Origin: Flavobacteriaceae bacterium
GTDB lineage: Bacteria; Bacteroidota; Bacteroidia; Flavobacteriales; Flavobacteriaceae
Direction of reading: 5' to 3'
Length of the DNA stretch: 64,000 bases
NCBI GenBank assembly: GCA_947446865.1
Contig: CANFHX010000014.1
Coordinates: 1-64,000, forward strand
Under the pieces are notes generated by a model that saw only the letters and a program-made list of their open reading frames with translations, ran no database searches and was not told the origin of the DNA. This document shows, piece by piece, positions 52,228 through 59,430 of the stretch (its first letter is position 1; the number at the start of each line of letters is the position of its first letter). The position numbers and the translations under genes were made by a program.

Positions 52228-52507
52228 AAGTTGGAAAGATATTAAAGATTCGGTTTATGGTGAAAAAGGAACCGAAAGACGTGATGCTTTAGAAAGAGAT
52301 TTTGAAGGCTTTAAAATTGGTTTACAATTAAAAAAAGCACGTGAAGAAAAACACCTTACCCAATCGGAACTTGGAGGAATTATTGATAAAAAAAGAGAAT
52401 TTATTTCACGAATTGAAAATAACGGAAGTAATCTTACTCTTAAAACATTATACGATATTGTAGAAAAAGGCCTTGGCGGAAAAGTGAAAATTCAAATTGA
52501 GTTTTAA
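52199..52507 (+). CDS. higA: HigA-type antitoxin
   Basis: This is a 102-aa Xre-family protein that neutralises HigB and represses the operon. The helix-turn-helix is in LKKAREEKHLTQSELGGIID and KKREFISRIENNGSN (about residues 45-80). The N-terminal stretch DIKDSVYGEKGTERRDALER is typical of this antitoxin group. Starts at 52199, 52211 and 52217 are all in frame; the first was used, which overlaps higB. The SET gene follows after 4 bases. Confidence 0.9.
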   Translation: MKNQMKMETKSWKDIKDSVYGEKGTERRDALERDFEGFKIGLQLKKAREEKHLTQSELGGIIDKKREFISRIENNGSNLTLKTLYDIVEKGLGGKVKIQIEF

Positions 52508-52511
52508 TTTA

Positions 52512-52934
52512 ATGTCCCCCGACCAAAATAAAATCGAAGTTCCAGAATCGGATTATTTATATGTAACCACTTCACAACTTCCTAATTCTGGAAATGGCTT
52601 GTTTACGGCTATTGCCATCTATAAAGACGAAATTATCTCAGAATTCAAAGGGGAAGTTTTATCGGATGAAGAGGCAGAAATTCGAATAAAAAACGGAACC
52701 GATCAGTATTTTATGAATCTACTTAACGGAAGCATTTTAGATTGCCGAAATACCGATTGTTTTGCAAAATATGCTAACGATGCTAATGGTTTTTCTAAAT
52801 CTGCATTTAAAAATAACGCCAAAATAACCTTAGACGAAAACCAGAATGTGTGCCTGATTGCCATTAGAAAACTAAAAGCCGGGGAAGAAATTTTCTGTGA
52901 TTACGGGAAGAAATATTGGAAGAAACACGGTTAA
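52512..52934 (+). CDS. SET-domain protein
   Basis: This is a 140-aa compact SET domain, a SAM-dependent protein-lysine methyltransferase fold. The N-terminal LPNSGNGLFTAIAIYKDEIIS, the central CFAKYANDANGFSKSA (in place of the usual NHSC) and the C-terminal AGEEIFCDYGKKYW, with the catalytic Tyr, are the recognisable blocks. The start at 52512 (MSPDQNK) follows the higA stop; an in-frame start inside higA is less likely. Bacterial SET proteins have few known substrates. The last 4 bases overlap convergent menD. Confidence 0.8.
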   Translation: MSPDQNKIEVPESDYLYVTTSQLPNSGNGLFTAIAIYKDEIISEFKGEVLSDEEAEIRIKNGTDQYFMNLLNGSILDCRNTDCFAKYANDANGFSKSAFKNNAKITLDENQNVCLIAIRKLKAGEEIFCDYGKKYWKKHG

Positions 52935-54589
52935 ACCAACTCCTTAAAATACTGTAATAAAACCTTATCGTTTTCTAAAGTTGGTGTAAAAACTTCCAAT
53001 AAAGTAGGTTTATCTGCATTAGAAAATAATGCTTTTAAACTATTTTCTAAAGTTGTTTCTGTACTTGCCGTCAGGTAATTAAAGCCGTACATTTTGGCTA
53101 AATGTTCTGCGGTTAAGCAATGCGAAGTTTCGAAAAAGGTATTAAAAACAGGTGTTTCATCGTGTCCTGGTAAAATCCGGAAGATCCCTCCTCCACCATT
53201 ATTGATTAAGATAATTTTGAAATTCTTCGGAATATAATTATTCCAAAGGGCATTGCTGTCGTACAAAAATCCGATATCACCCGCTATAAACACATTTGGT
53301 TTTTGGCTTCCAACCGCAGCGCCAATTGCTGTAGAAGTGCTTCCGTCAATACCGCTAGTTCCTCGATTACTAAAGACTTCAATACTTTTTTCTATATCAA
53401 ATAATTGCGCATAGCGAATGGGTGAACTGTTGCTAATTTGCAATTGCGAATTCTTCGGCAAAGCAGGTAGTACTTTTTCAAAAACTTTAAAATCGGTAAA
53501 CGGAATTTTAGCAAGATATTCCAAACTTTTTTGTTGGCGCAGTGCTTTTATTTCTTGTGATTTTTGGTTGTAATTGCTTTCCACCATTTGTGTTAATGGA
53601 AAAAAAGATTGAAAAAACATGTTAGGAGTTATTTCAAAATGTTTAGTCAAACAACCAAAAGTATCGTAGGCTCTTAAAGTGTCCATATGCCAATGGTGGT
53701 TGGGCTGGTATTTTCTTAAGAATGCTTTGATGCGTTTGGAAACAATCATTCCTCCAAAAGTCACTAAAATTTCGGGTTGAAAATCCAGAAAATCATCGTT
53801 TGTAAAGGGCGTAATTATGGTATCTATGGTATTGATAAACTTCGGATGGTGTAAATTGGAAGTCGTTTCAATCATCACCACCACAGAAGGATCGTTGGCC
53901 AAAGTATCTAAAAATTGTTGTTCGACAGCATTCGGTTCATTAACTCCAACGAGAATTAATTTCTTTTTAGCGGTATTCCAAATGGAAGCAAATTCGGATA
54001 AATTTTCTTCAATTGTAAATTCTTTTAAAGCTAAAGAAATGATTTTTGGAGCAACCGATAATTCAGTTGTCGTTTCGTATAACGGTTCTTCAAATGGCGC
54101 GTTGATGTGTACCGGCCCTCTTTTGGAGAAAGCCATATCAATTGCTTCTTGAATTAATGCATCATTTTCATCAGAAGCATTTTCGTTGAGATTAGCATTA
54201 AATAAAGAATGATTGGCAAAAACATTTTCTTGACGAATGGTTTGCCCATCGCCAATATCAATCTTGCTTTGCGGTCTATCGGCAGAAATAACAATAAACG
54301 GAATCTGACTGTAAAATGCTTCTGCAAATGCCGGATAATAATTAAGCAATGCCGAACCTGAGGTACAAACTACAGCCACTGGTTTGTTAATTTGTTGTGC
54401 AATTCCGAGTGCGAAAAATGCTGCCGAACGCTCGTCGGCAATGCTATAACAAGTAAAATTTGGGTTATTTACAAAACCTAATGTTAGTGGCGCATTTCTA
54501 GAGCCGGGAGAAATTACAATATTGGTTATGCCTTTTGCACGAAGTAGTTCGATTATAGATTGTGCTAAAGGTATTTTTGGGTAGGTCAT
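52931..54589 (-). CDS. menD: SEPHCHC synthase MenD
   Basis: MenD adds 2-oxoglutarate to isochorismate with ThDP in menaquinone synthesis. The 552-aa protein has the N-terminal VISPGSRNAPLTLGF, ThDP-activating Glu region and VCTSGSALLNYYPAF, the phrase SNRGTSGIDGSTSTAIGAA, and the cofactor motif GDIGFLYDSNALWNN followed by INNGGGGIF. The start at 54589 (MTYPKIPLAQSIIELL) is the family's beginning; an ATG at 54610 would add seven residues. No other men genes are nearby. Confidence 0.94.
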   Translation of the reverse strand: MTYPKIPLAQSIIELLRAKGITNIVISPGSRNAPLTLGFVNNPNFTCYSIADERSAAFFALGIAQQINKPVAVVCTSGSALLNYYPAFAEAFYSQIPFIVISADRPQSKIDIGDGQTIRQENVFANHSLFNANLNENASDENDALIQEAIDMAFSKRGPVHINAPFEEPLYETTTELSVAPKIISLALKEFTIEENLSEFASIWNTAKKKLILVGVNEPNAVEQQFLDTLANDPSVVVMIETTSNLHHPKFINTIDTIITPFTNDDFLDFQPEILVTFGGMIVSKRIKAFLRKYQPNHHWHMDTLRAYDTFGCLTKHFEITPNMFFQSFFPLTQMVESNYNQKSQEIKALRQQKSLEYLAKIPFTDFKVFEKVLPALPKNSQLQISNSSPIRYAQLFDIEKSIEVFSNRGTSGIDGSTSTAIGAAVGSQKPNVFIAGDIGFLYDSNALWNNYIPKNFKIILINNGGGGIFRILPGHDETPVFNTFFETSHCLTAEHLAKMYGFNYLTASTETTLENSLKALFSNADKPTLLEVFTPTLENDKVLLQYFKELV

Positions 54590-54602
54590 TGATATATTTT
54601 TA

Positions 54603-54648
54603 TGCCACAAAGGCGCAAAGTCACAAAGGCTTTATTTTTCACAAAAGT
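54603..54648. repeat. Intergenic CACAAAG repeat
   Basis: CCACAAAGGCGCAAAGTCAC followed by AAAGG is a short periodic repeat. A related copy GCTAAGGCACAAAGTCGCAA lies at 62207-62226. It is a common type of flavobacterial intergenic filler. Confidence 0.5.
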
Positions 54649-54736
54649 ACAAAGTAATTTTTTGTGTTTAAATTAAACAAATAAGAAAATTTAGATAATT
54701 ATCTATGTACCAAAATTTCAAATGGTAAAAAAATAC

Positions 54737-54744
54737 TATTTTTG
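54737..54744 (+). promoter_or_regulatory. Promoter -7 element of the GNAT gene
   Basis: TATTTTTG fits TAnnTTTG and ends 4 bases before the ATG at 54749. Confidence 0.45.
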
Positions 54745-54748
54745 GAAC

Positions 54749-55243
54749 ATGGAAATCAAAATCAGACCGTATCAAATTGAAGATGCACCAATCGTTTTAG
54801 AAATTATAAATTATAATATTCTAAATGCAACGGCTTTATACGATTATGAACCGAGAACATTGGAGAATCAAGTGGTTATTTTGGAAGAAAAATTATCCAA
54901 AGGATTTCCGGTTATTGTTGCAACCGAAAATGAAATGGTTGTTGGTTTTGGGTATTATAGTGAATTCCGATTTAGAGAAGCCTATAAATTTACCGTAGAA
55001 CATTCGGTTTATGCCCATCCCAATCATCTTGGAAAAGGCATCGGAAAATCAATATTAGAGAATTTAATACTTTTGGCGAAAGCCCAAAAACTACATACCA
55101 TGATTGGTGTAATTGATGCCGAAAACCAAAGCAGCATTGCATTTCATAAGAAATTTGGCTTTGAAATTGCGGGTACTATTAAAGAATCTGGTTTTAAATT
55201 CAACCGCTGGTTAGATAGTGTTTTTATGCAAAAAATGCTTTAA
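54749..55243 (+). CDS. GNAT N-acetyltransferase, phosphinothricin-type
   Basis: This is a 164-aa acetyltransferase. It begins MEIKIRPYQIEDAPIVLEI and has LENQVVILEEKLSKGFPVIV, the acetyl-CoA binding strand and loop VYAHPNHLGKGIGKSILENL (motif A), and MIGVIDAENQSSIAFHKKFGF (motif B). The pattern matches the phosphinothricin/methionine-sulfoximine acetyltransferase group, which detoxifies glutamine-like compounds or other amines. The start at 54749 follows the -7 element; an in-frame ATG at 54722 lies before it. Confidence 0.88.
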   Translation: MEIKIRPYQIEDAPIVLEIINYNILNATALYDYEPRTLENQVVILEEKLSKGFPVIVATENEMVVGFGYYSEFRFREAYKFTVEHSVYAHPNHLGKGIGKSILENLILLAKAQKLHTMIGVIDAENQSSIAFHKKFGFEIAGTIKESGFKFNRWLDSVFMQKML

Positions 55244-55245
55244 AA

Positions 55246-55629
55246 CTATTTCAAAATTGCTTCAAAATTTGGTTTAAAATAATTAGGACCTTTTAGTACT
55301 TTACCATCTTCACGATAAATTGGCTGCCCGTTTTCGTCCAATTTACTCATGTTGCTTCGTTGAATTTCGTCAAAAACTTCTTCTATTTTATGTTGCAAAC
55401 CATGTTCGATAATGGTTCCACACAAAATATATAACATATCACCAAGTGCATCGGCAATTTCGGTTACGTCATTATTCTGCGCCGCTTCAAGGTATTCTTC
55501 ATTTTCTTCTTTCATCAAATTAAAACGAAGTAGGTTTTTGCTTTCGCCCAAGTCGCCAATTATTGTTTCGCTATATCCCAATTGGAAACTAGTATGGAAT
55601 TCTTTTACGGAGTTGATTTGTTTTTGCAT
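55246..55629 (-). CDS. MazG-like nucleotide pyrophosphohydrolase
   Basis: This is a 127-aa all-helical protein. The metal site is EENEEYLEAAQNNDVTEIAD followed by ALGDMLY, an EExxE...DxxxD pattern of the MazG/HisE superfamily that removes pyrophosphate from nucleoside triphosphates, possibly noncanonical or excess ones. The C terminus has a conserved GKVLKGPNYFKPNF. It converges with the GNAT gene with only 2 bases between stops. Confidence 0.85.
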   Translation of the reverse strand: MQKQINSVKEFHTSFQLGYSETIIGDLGESKNLLRFNLMKEENEEYLEAAQNNDVTEIADALGDMLYILCGTIIEHGLQHKIEEVFDEIQRSNMSKLDENGQPIYREDGKVLKGPNYFKPNFEAILK

Positions 55630-55705
55630 ATATTAAGGAATAAATTAGAATGCCAAATTACTAATTAGGAATTTATTTGCCTAAATTTGTTGAAAAATAA
55701 TTACT

Positions 55706-55894
55706 ATGTTCACACAAGGTCAGTTGATCTTTGCAGGAGTGTTTATTGTTGCCTTTATTATTGCAATGATTTATGCTTATGGAAAAGACAAAATGCTTCA
55801 TAATCAATTCTACAAAGGAAACTATAAAATACTCTTAGGCTTTTTTGCTTTTATTTTTATATTATTTATGATTAAAATTTTCTCCAAACACTAA
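55706..55894 (+). CDS. Small two-helix membrane protein
   Basis: This is a 62-aa protein with two membrane segments (about residues 8-25 and 43-58) joined by a basic loop (GKDKMLHNQFYKGNYK). Similar short proteins are common in Flavobacteria, and none has a known function. A possible -7 element TAAATTTG (55682-55689) lies 16 bases upstream. The next gene, an SRPBCC protein, follows after 39 bases. Confidence 0.7.
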   Translation: MFTQGQLIFAGVFIVAFIIAMIYAYGKDKMLHNQFYKGNYKILLGFFAFIFILFMIKIFSKH

Positions 55895-55933
55895 ATTTTT
55901 GCTATATTTACTTTATAAATTTGAATCTTCGTT

Positions 55934-57043
55934 ATGAGAATCCTTAAATACCTTTTCTTATTGCTCTTCCTTTTCCTAATAGGATTGAGTGTTTTTGTTT
56001 CAACACAAAAAGGAGATTATGATGTTACTAGAAGTAAAGTAATAAAAAATCCCAGAGTAATAGTATTTAACTATATAAACGATTATAGAAATTGGGAAAC
56101 TTTTTGTTCTTGGATAAAAAACGACAACACTTATAATTTTAATTATCCGGAACTTACAATGGGTAAAGGAGCATCTTGCTCATGGGTTAGTAGTGATACT
56201 GAAGGTAATTTAAAAACTATTTTGGTGAAAGAAAACGAAAGTATTTCTCAAAAAATGGTTAATAATGACGAGGCGTCTGAGATTTATTGGAAGTTTAAAG
56301 ATACCATTGGAGGAACGAAAGTTACTTGGAGAAGTAAAGGAAAATTAGATTTTAAATCGAAAGTTGCTGCTTTTTTTCATGGTGGAATTAATAGTGTTAT
56401 GGGAGATTCTTATGAGAAAAGTTTGGAAAACCTGAACAAAACACTCGATTATGAAATAAATACCTATTCGATTAAAGTGAACGGAATTGTAAACCGTCCT
56501 GGAGGATTTTACTTAAAACAATTTTTGCATTGCAAACAAAAAGATGTCGATAGAAACATTAAAATTTTAGTTTCTAGAATGGAACATTTCTTTGATAAAA
56601 ATAAAATGGGCAGCAATGGAAAACCATTTATTATTTATCATAAATACGATCGAACAAACGATGATATAGGTTTTTCAGTATGTATGCCCGTTAGAGATTC
56701 TATTCACATCATGCCAGGAAGTGATGTTGAGTCTGGTAAAACAGCAAGTTATACCACTTTAAAAACTACACTTGTTGGTGATTATTCCCATACCCAAACT
56801 GCCTGGAAAAAAGCATTGCGTTACATTTCAGATAATCATTTGGAGCGAAATAATTCCGGTCAAATTGTAGAAGTTTATGCAGTTGGAAGAAATGATGTTA
56901 AAAATCCTTCTAAATGGGTTACCGAAATATACATTCCGGTTTTTCCAAAAGCAGTTCCGAAAGCAGTAAACAGAAAACCTCTTGATTCTTTGGTTGTTGC
57001 AACTCCTCCAACAGAAACTATAGCACCTAAAAAAAGCATCTAA
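55934..57043 (+). CDS. SRPBCC-family protein with GyrI-like domain
   Basis: This is a 369-aa protein. An N-terminal hydrophobic anchor (LKYLFLLLFLFLIGLSVFV) is followed by an SRPBCC/polyketide-cyclase-like fold (about 30-175; KVIKNPRVIVFNYINDYRNW, GKGASCSWVSSDTEG, VTWRSKGKLDFK). A second half (about 180-340) resembles the GyrI-like small-molecule-binding domain (GKPFIIYHKYD, DYSHTQTAWKKAL, WVTEIYIPV). Such combinations bind hydrophobic ligands. It lies just upstream of an ECF sigma gene, but with 57 bases between them and no proven link. Confidence 0.8.
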   Translation: MRILKYLFLLLFLFLIGLSVFVSTQKGDYDVTRSKVIKNPRVIVFNYINDYRNWETFCSWIKNDNTYNFNYPELTMGKGASCSWVSSDTEGNLKTILVKENESISQKMVNNDEASEIYWKFKDTIGGTKVTWRSKGKLDFKSKVAAFFHGGINSVMGDSYEKSLENLNKTLDYEINTYSIKVNGIVNRPGGFYLKQFLHCKQKDVDRNIKILVSRMEHFFDKNKMGSNGKPFIIYHKYDRTNDDIGFSVCMPVRDSIHIMPGSDVESGKTASYTTLKTTLVGDYSHTQTAWKKALRYISDNHLERNNSGQIVEVYAVGRNDVKNPSKWVTEIYIPVFPKAVPKAVNRKPLDSLVVATPPTETIAPKKSI

Positions 57044-57100
57044 AACATAAGTTTCGATTAAACCTTTTCAATTAATTTTATTCCAATAAAAAATTTAGTA

Positions 57101-57643
57101 TTGCAAAACGAAAAGGATTTTATAAACGAGTTGTTAGACCCCAAAACGCAGAATATTGCGTTTCAAAAACTCTTACGCGATTATCAAAAACCTTTGTATA
57201 ATCTTATTCGGACGATTGTGCTCAACCACGATGATACCGATGATGTTTTGCAAAATACGTTCGTGAAGATATTTCAAAATTTAAAAAACTTTAAAGGCGA
57301 TAGCAAACTTTTTTCTTGGATGTACCGCATTGCAACCAACGAAGCCATCACTTTTATCAACAACAAAGCCAAACGCAACGGAACTACTAGTGAGGCAATG
57401 CAAACTAAAATTGTAGAAAATTTACAATCGGATGTGTATTTTGACGGAAATGAAATCCAATTAAAACTCCAAAAAGCAATTGTATTACTGCCAGAAAAAC
57501 AACAACTTGTTTTTAAAATGAAATATTTTGAAGAACTAAAGTACGAAAATATGTCGGAGATATTAGGAACTTCGGTTGGAGCATTGAAAGCATCGTACCA
57601 CCATGCCGTAAAAAAAATTGAAGAATACCTAAAAACCAATTAA
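57101..57643 (+). CDS. ECF-type RNA polymerase sigma factor
   Basis: This is a 180-aa sigma-70 family ECF factor. Region 2 covers about residues 22-90 (YNLIRTIVLNHDDTDDVLQN, TFVKIFQNL, LFSWMYRIATNEAI). Region 4 covers about 125-178 (LLPEKQQLVFKMKYFEEL, MSEILGTSVGALKASYHHAV). The start is a TTG at 57101; no ATG is available before region 2. The next gene encodes a membrane protein that is probably its anti-sigma factor, and the third a periplasmic helical protein. The three form a probable envelope-stress unit. Confidence 0.92.
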   Translation: MQNEKDFINELLDPKTQNIAFQKLLRDYQKPLYNLIRTIVLNHDDTDDVLQNTFVKIFQNLKNFKGDSKLFSWMYRIATNEAITFINNKAKRNGTTSEAMQTKIVENLQSDVYFDGNEIQLKLQKAIVLLPEKQQLVFKMKYFEELKYENMSEILGTSVGALKASYHHAVKKIEEYLKTN

Positions 57644-57667
57644 ACCTTTAAGAACAAATTTTGTCTT

Positions 57668-58093
57668 ATGGATATGAAAGATTTTAAAATAGATACAAGC
57701 GAAAAAATAACCACAGGGTTTCAAATTCCTGAACGTTATTGGGATGCTTTTTCTGAAAAAGTAATGCAACGAATACCCAAAGAAGAACCGAAAGTAATTT
57801 CGTTTTATGCTCGTAACAAACGTTGGATTTATTCAGCAGCAGCAGTTTTAATATTAGCCTTATCGTTGCCAATAGTAAATCAATTGCAAAATAAGGAGCA
57901 AGAATTAAGTTCGATCGAAATTGAAAATTATCTTACTCAAAACAAGTCGGTTTCTGATGATGAAATAGTAAACATGTTAGAACAAGAAGATATCGATAAC
58001 TTAAGAGTTACGACTCCTATTACAAAAGATGCACTAGAAGACGAACTTTCTAATAATACTAATGTAGAACAATATATTACCAACGAAAATTAA
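57668..58093 (+). CDS. Probable membrane anti-sigma factor
   Basis: This is a 141-aa protein with one membrane helix (about residues 59-75, RWIYSAAAVLILALSLPIV). The N-terminal cytoplasmic part (1-55) includes GFQIPERYWDAFSEKVMQRI, and the acidic periplasmic tail is EIENYLTQNKSVSDDEIVNM. Its position 24 bases after the sigma gene, and this topology, fit an anti-sigma factor, although no zinc-type motif is seen. It is followed after 6 bases by the periplasmic gene. Confidence 0.7.
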   Translation: MDMKDFKIDTSEKITTGFQIPERYWDAFSEKVMQRIPKEEPKVISFYARNKRWIYSAAAVLILALSLPIVNQLQNKEQELSSIEIENYLTQNKSVSDDEIVNMLEQEDIDNLRVTTPITKDALEDELSNNTNVEQYITNEN

Positions 58094-58099
58094 AAAAAC

Positions 58100-58570
58100 A
58101 TGAAAAATTATAAATTATTTATTGTAACTATATTCTTAATCTCTATTGCTTCTTTTGGCCAAAATGGTCCTTTGAGAGAACATTTTAAAGAAAAAAAAGA
58201 AAAAATAAAAGCATTAAAAGTAGCTTTCATAACCACTGAGTTAAATTTAACTCCAGATGAAGCAGCTAAGTTTTGGCCTTTATTCAATGCCTTTGAAGAC
58301 AGACAGCAAGAAATTAAAAAACAGAAATTAAAAGCCTATCTTGAAAGAACGGATGGTAGTTCTATTGATAATTTATCCGAGAAAGAAGCAGCAACGCTAT
58401 TAACTCAAATGGAAAGCACCGAAGACGAATTATTCCAACTGAAAAAGAAATTTGTTTCCAATTTAAAAGGGATTCTTCCTTCTACTAAAATTCTGAAACT
58501 TAAAAAAGCCGAAGAACAGTTTAGTAAAAAACTATTGCAACAGTATCGAGATAAAAAGATAGGGGGGTAG
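58100..58570 (+). CDS. Periplasmic helical protein (Spy/CpxP-like)
   Basis: This is a 156-aa exported protein with a signal peptide (1-20, ending IASFGQ). The mature part is helical and charged, with an LTPDEAAKFWPLFNAFEDRQ segment near residue 52 that resembles the LTxxQ-type motif of periplasmic chaperones, and a basic tail. It is the third gene of the sigma/anti-sigma unit. By analogy with Spy and CpxP it may sense or bind unfolded envelope proteins, or metals. That function is inferred. A perfect terminator lies 52 bases downstream. Confidence 0.75.
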   Translation: MKNYKLFIVTIFLISIASFGQNGPLREHFKEKKEKIKALKVAFITTELNLTPDEAAKFWPLFNAFEDRQQEIKKQKLKAYLERTDGSSIDNLSEKEAATLLTQMESTEDELFQLKKKFVSNLKGILPSTKILKLKKAEEQFSKKLLQQYRDKKIGG

Positions 58571-58622
58571 TTTAAGGTTTCGAGTTTAAAGTTTCGAGTT
58601 CTGGGTTCTGGAAATTAAAAAT

Positions 58623-58658
58623 AAAAAAGCGATTTTTCAAATGAAAAATCGCTTTTTT
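58623..58658. terminator. Strong bidirectional terminator
   Basis: AAAAAAGCGATTTTTCA-aa-TGAAAAATCGCTTTTTT is a perfect 17-bp inverted repeat between the converging sigma unit and the Sua5-type gene. Confidence 0.9.
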
Positions 58659-58753
58659 AATGGGTTTTTATTCGTTTCATACTTTTATAACTACTACAAA
58701 AGAAGTAATAATGTTTAAAAAAAACTTAGAAAAGAAATTTCTTCATAAGCAAA

Positions 58754-59374
58754 TTACAAAATATCCAAACTACCTTTTCCTTCTCGGATGACTTCTGATT
58801 CGTTGCCCGATAAATCAATTATAGTGGATGGGATGTTATCACCATAACCACCATCAATAACCATATCGACTTTGTTTTGCCATTTTTCAAAAATCAATTC
58901 GGGATCGGTGGAATATTCTATAATTTCGTCTTCATCATGTATAGAAGTTGAAATAATTGGGTTTCCTAATTCTTTAATGATTGCGCGAATAATACTATTA
59001 TCGGGCACTCTAATTCCAACGGTTTTTTTGTTTTTAAACACTTTTGGAAGATCATTATTTCCAGGAAGAATAAAGGTATAAGGTCCAGGCAAAGCCCTTT
59101 TAAGCAATTTAAAAGTGGCAGTATCTATTTGTTTCACATAATCGGAAATGTGACTCAAGTTATAACAAATAAAAGACAAGTTTGCTTTTTCTAACTTGAT
59201 TCCTTTTAGTTTTGCAACACGTTCTAGGGCTTTGGTGTTGGTAATATCACAACCCAAACCATAAACGGTATCGGTAGGATAAATAATTACGCCACCATTT
59301 TTCAAAACTTCCACTACTTTTTTAATTGCAGCCTCGTTCGGATTGTCTTCGTATATTTTTAAGAATTGTGTCAT
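58754..59374 (-). CDS. Threonylcarbamoyl-AMP synthase (Sua5/YciO/YrdC)
   Basis: This is a 206-aa YrdC-domain protein. The family makes threonylcarbamoyl-AMP from threonine, bicarbonate and ATP for t6A37 in tRNA. Visible are IIYPTDTVYGLGCDITN, KRALPGPYTFILPGN, TVGIRVPDN and PIISTSIHDEDE. At 206 aa it is the YciO-like length, so its role in t6A is likely but not certain. The promoter is not obvious. Confidence 0.88.
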   Translation of the reverse strand: MTQFLKIYEDNPNEAAIKKVVEVLKNGGVIIYPTDTVYGLGCDITNTKALERVAKLKGIKLEKANLSFICYNLSHISDYVKQIDTATFKLLKRALPGPYTFILPGNNDLPKVFKNKKTVGIRVPDNSIIRAIIKELGNPIISTSIHDEDEIIEYSTDPELIFEKWQNKVDMVIDGGYGDNIPSTIIDLSGNESEVIREGKGSLDIL

Positions 59375-59384
59375 TTTTTGTTTG

Positions 59385-59415
59385 TTTCAGGTTTCAAGTT
59401 TCAGGTTTCAAGTTG
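59385..59415. repeat. Tandem repeat TTTCAGGTTTCAAG
   Basis: Two consecutive 14-base copies lie between the Sua5-type gene and the helicase gene. No coding frame. Confidence 0.6.
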
Positions 59416-59430
59416 GGAACTATTGACTTT

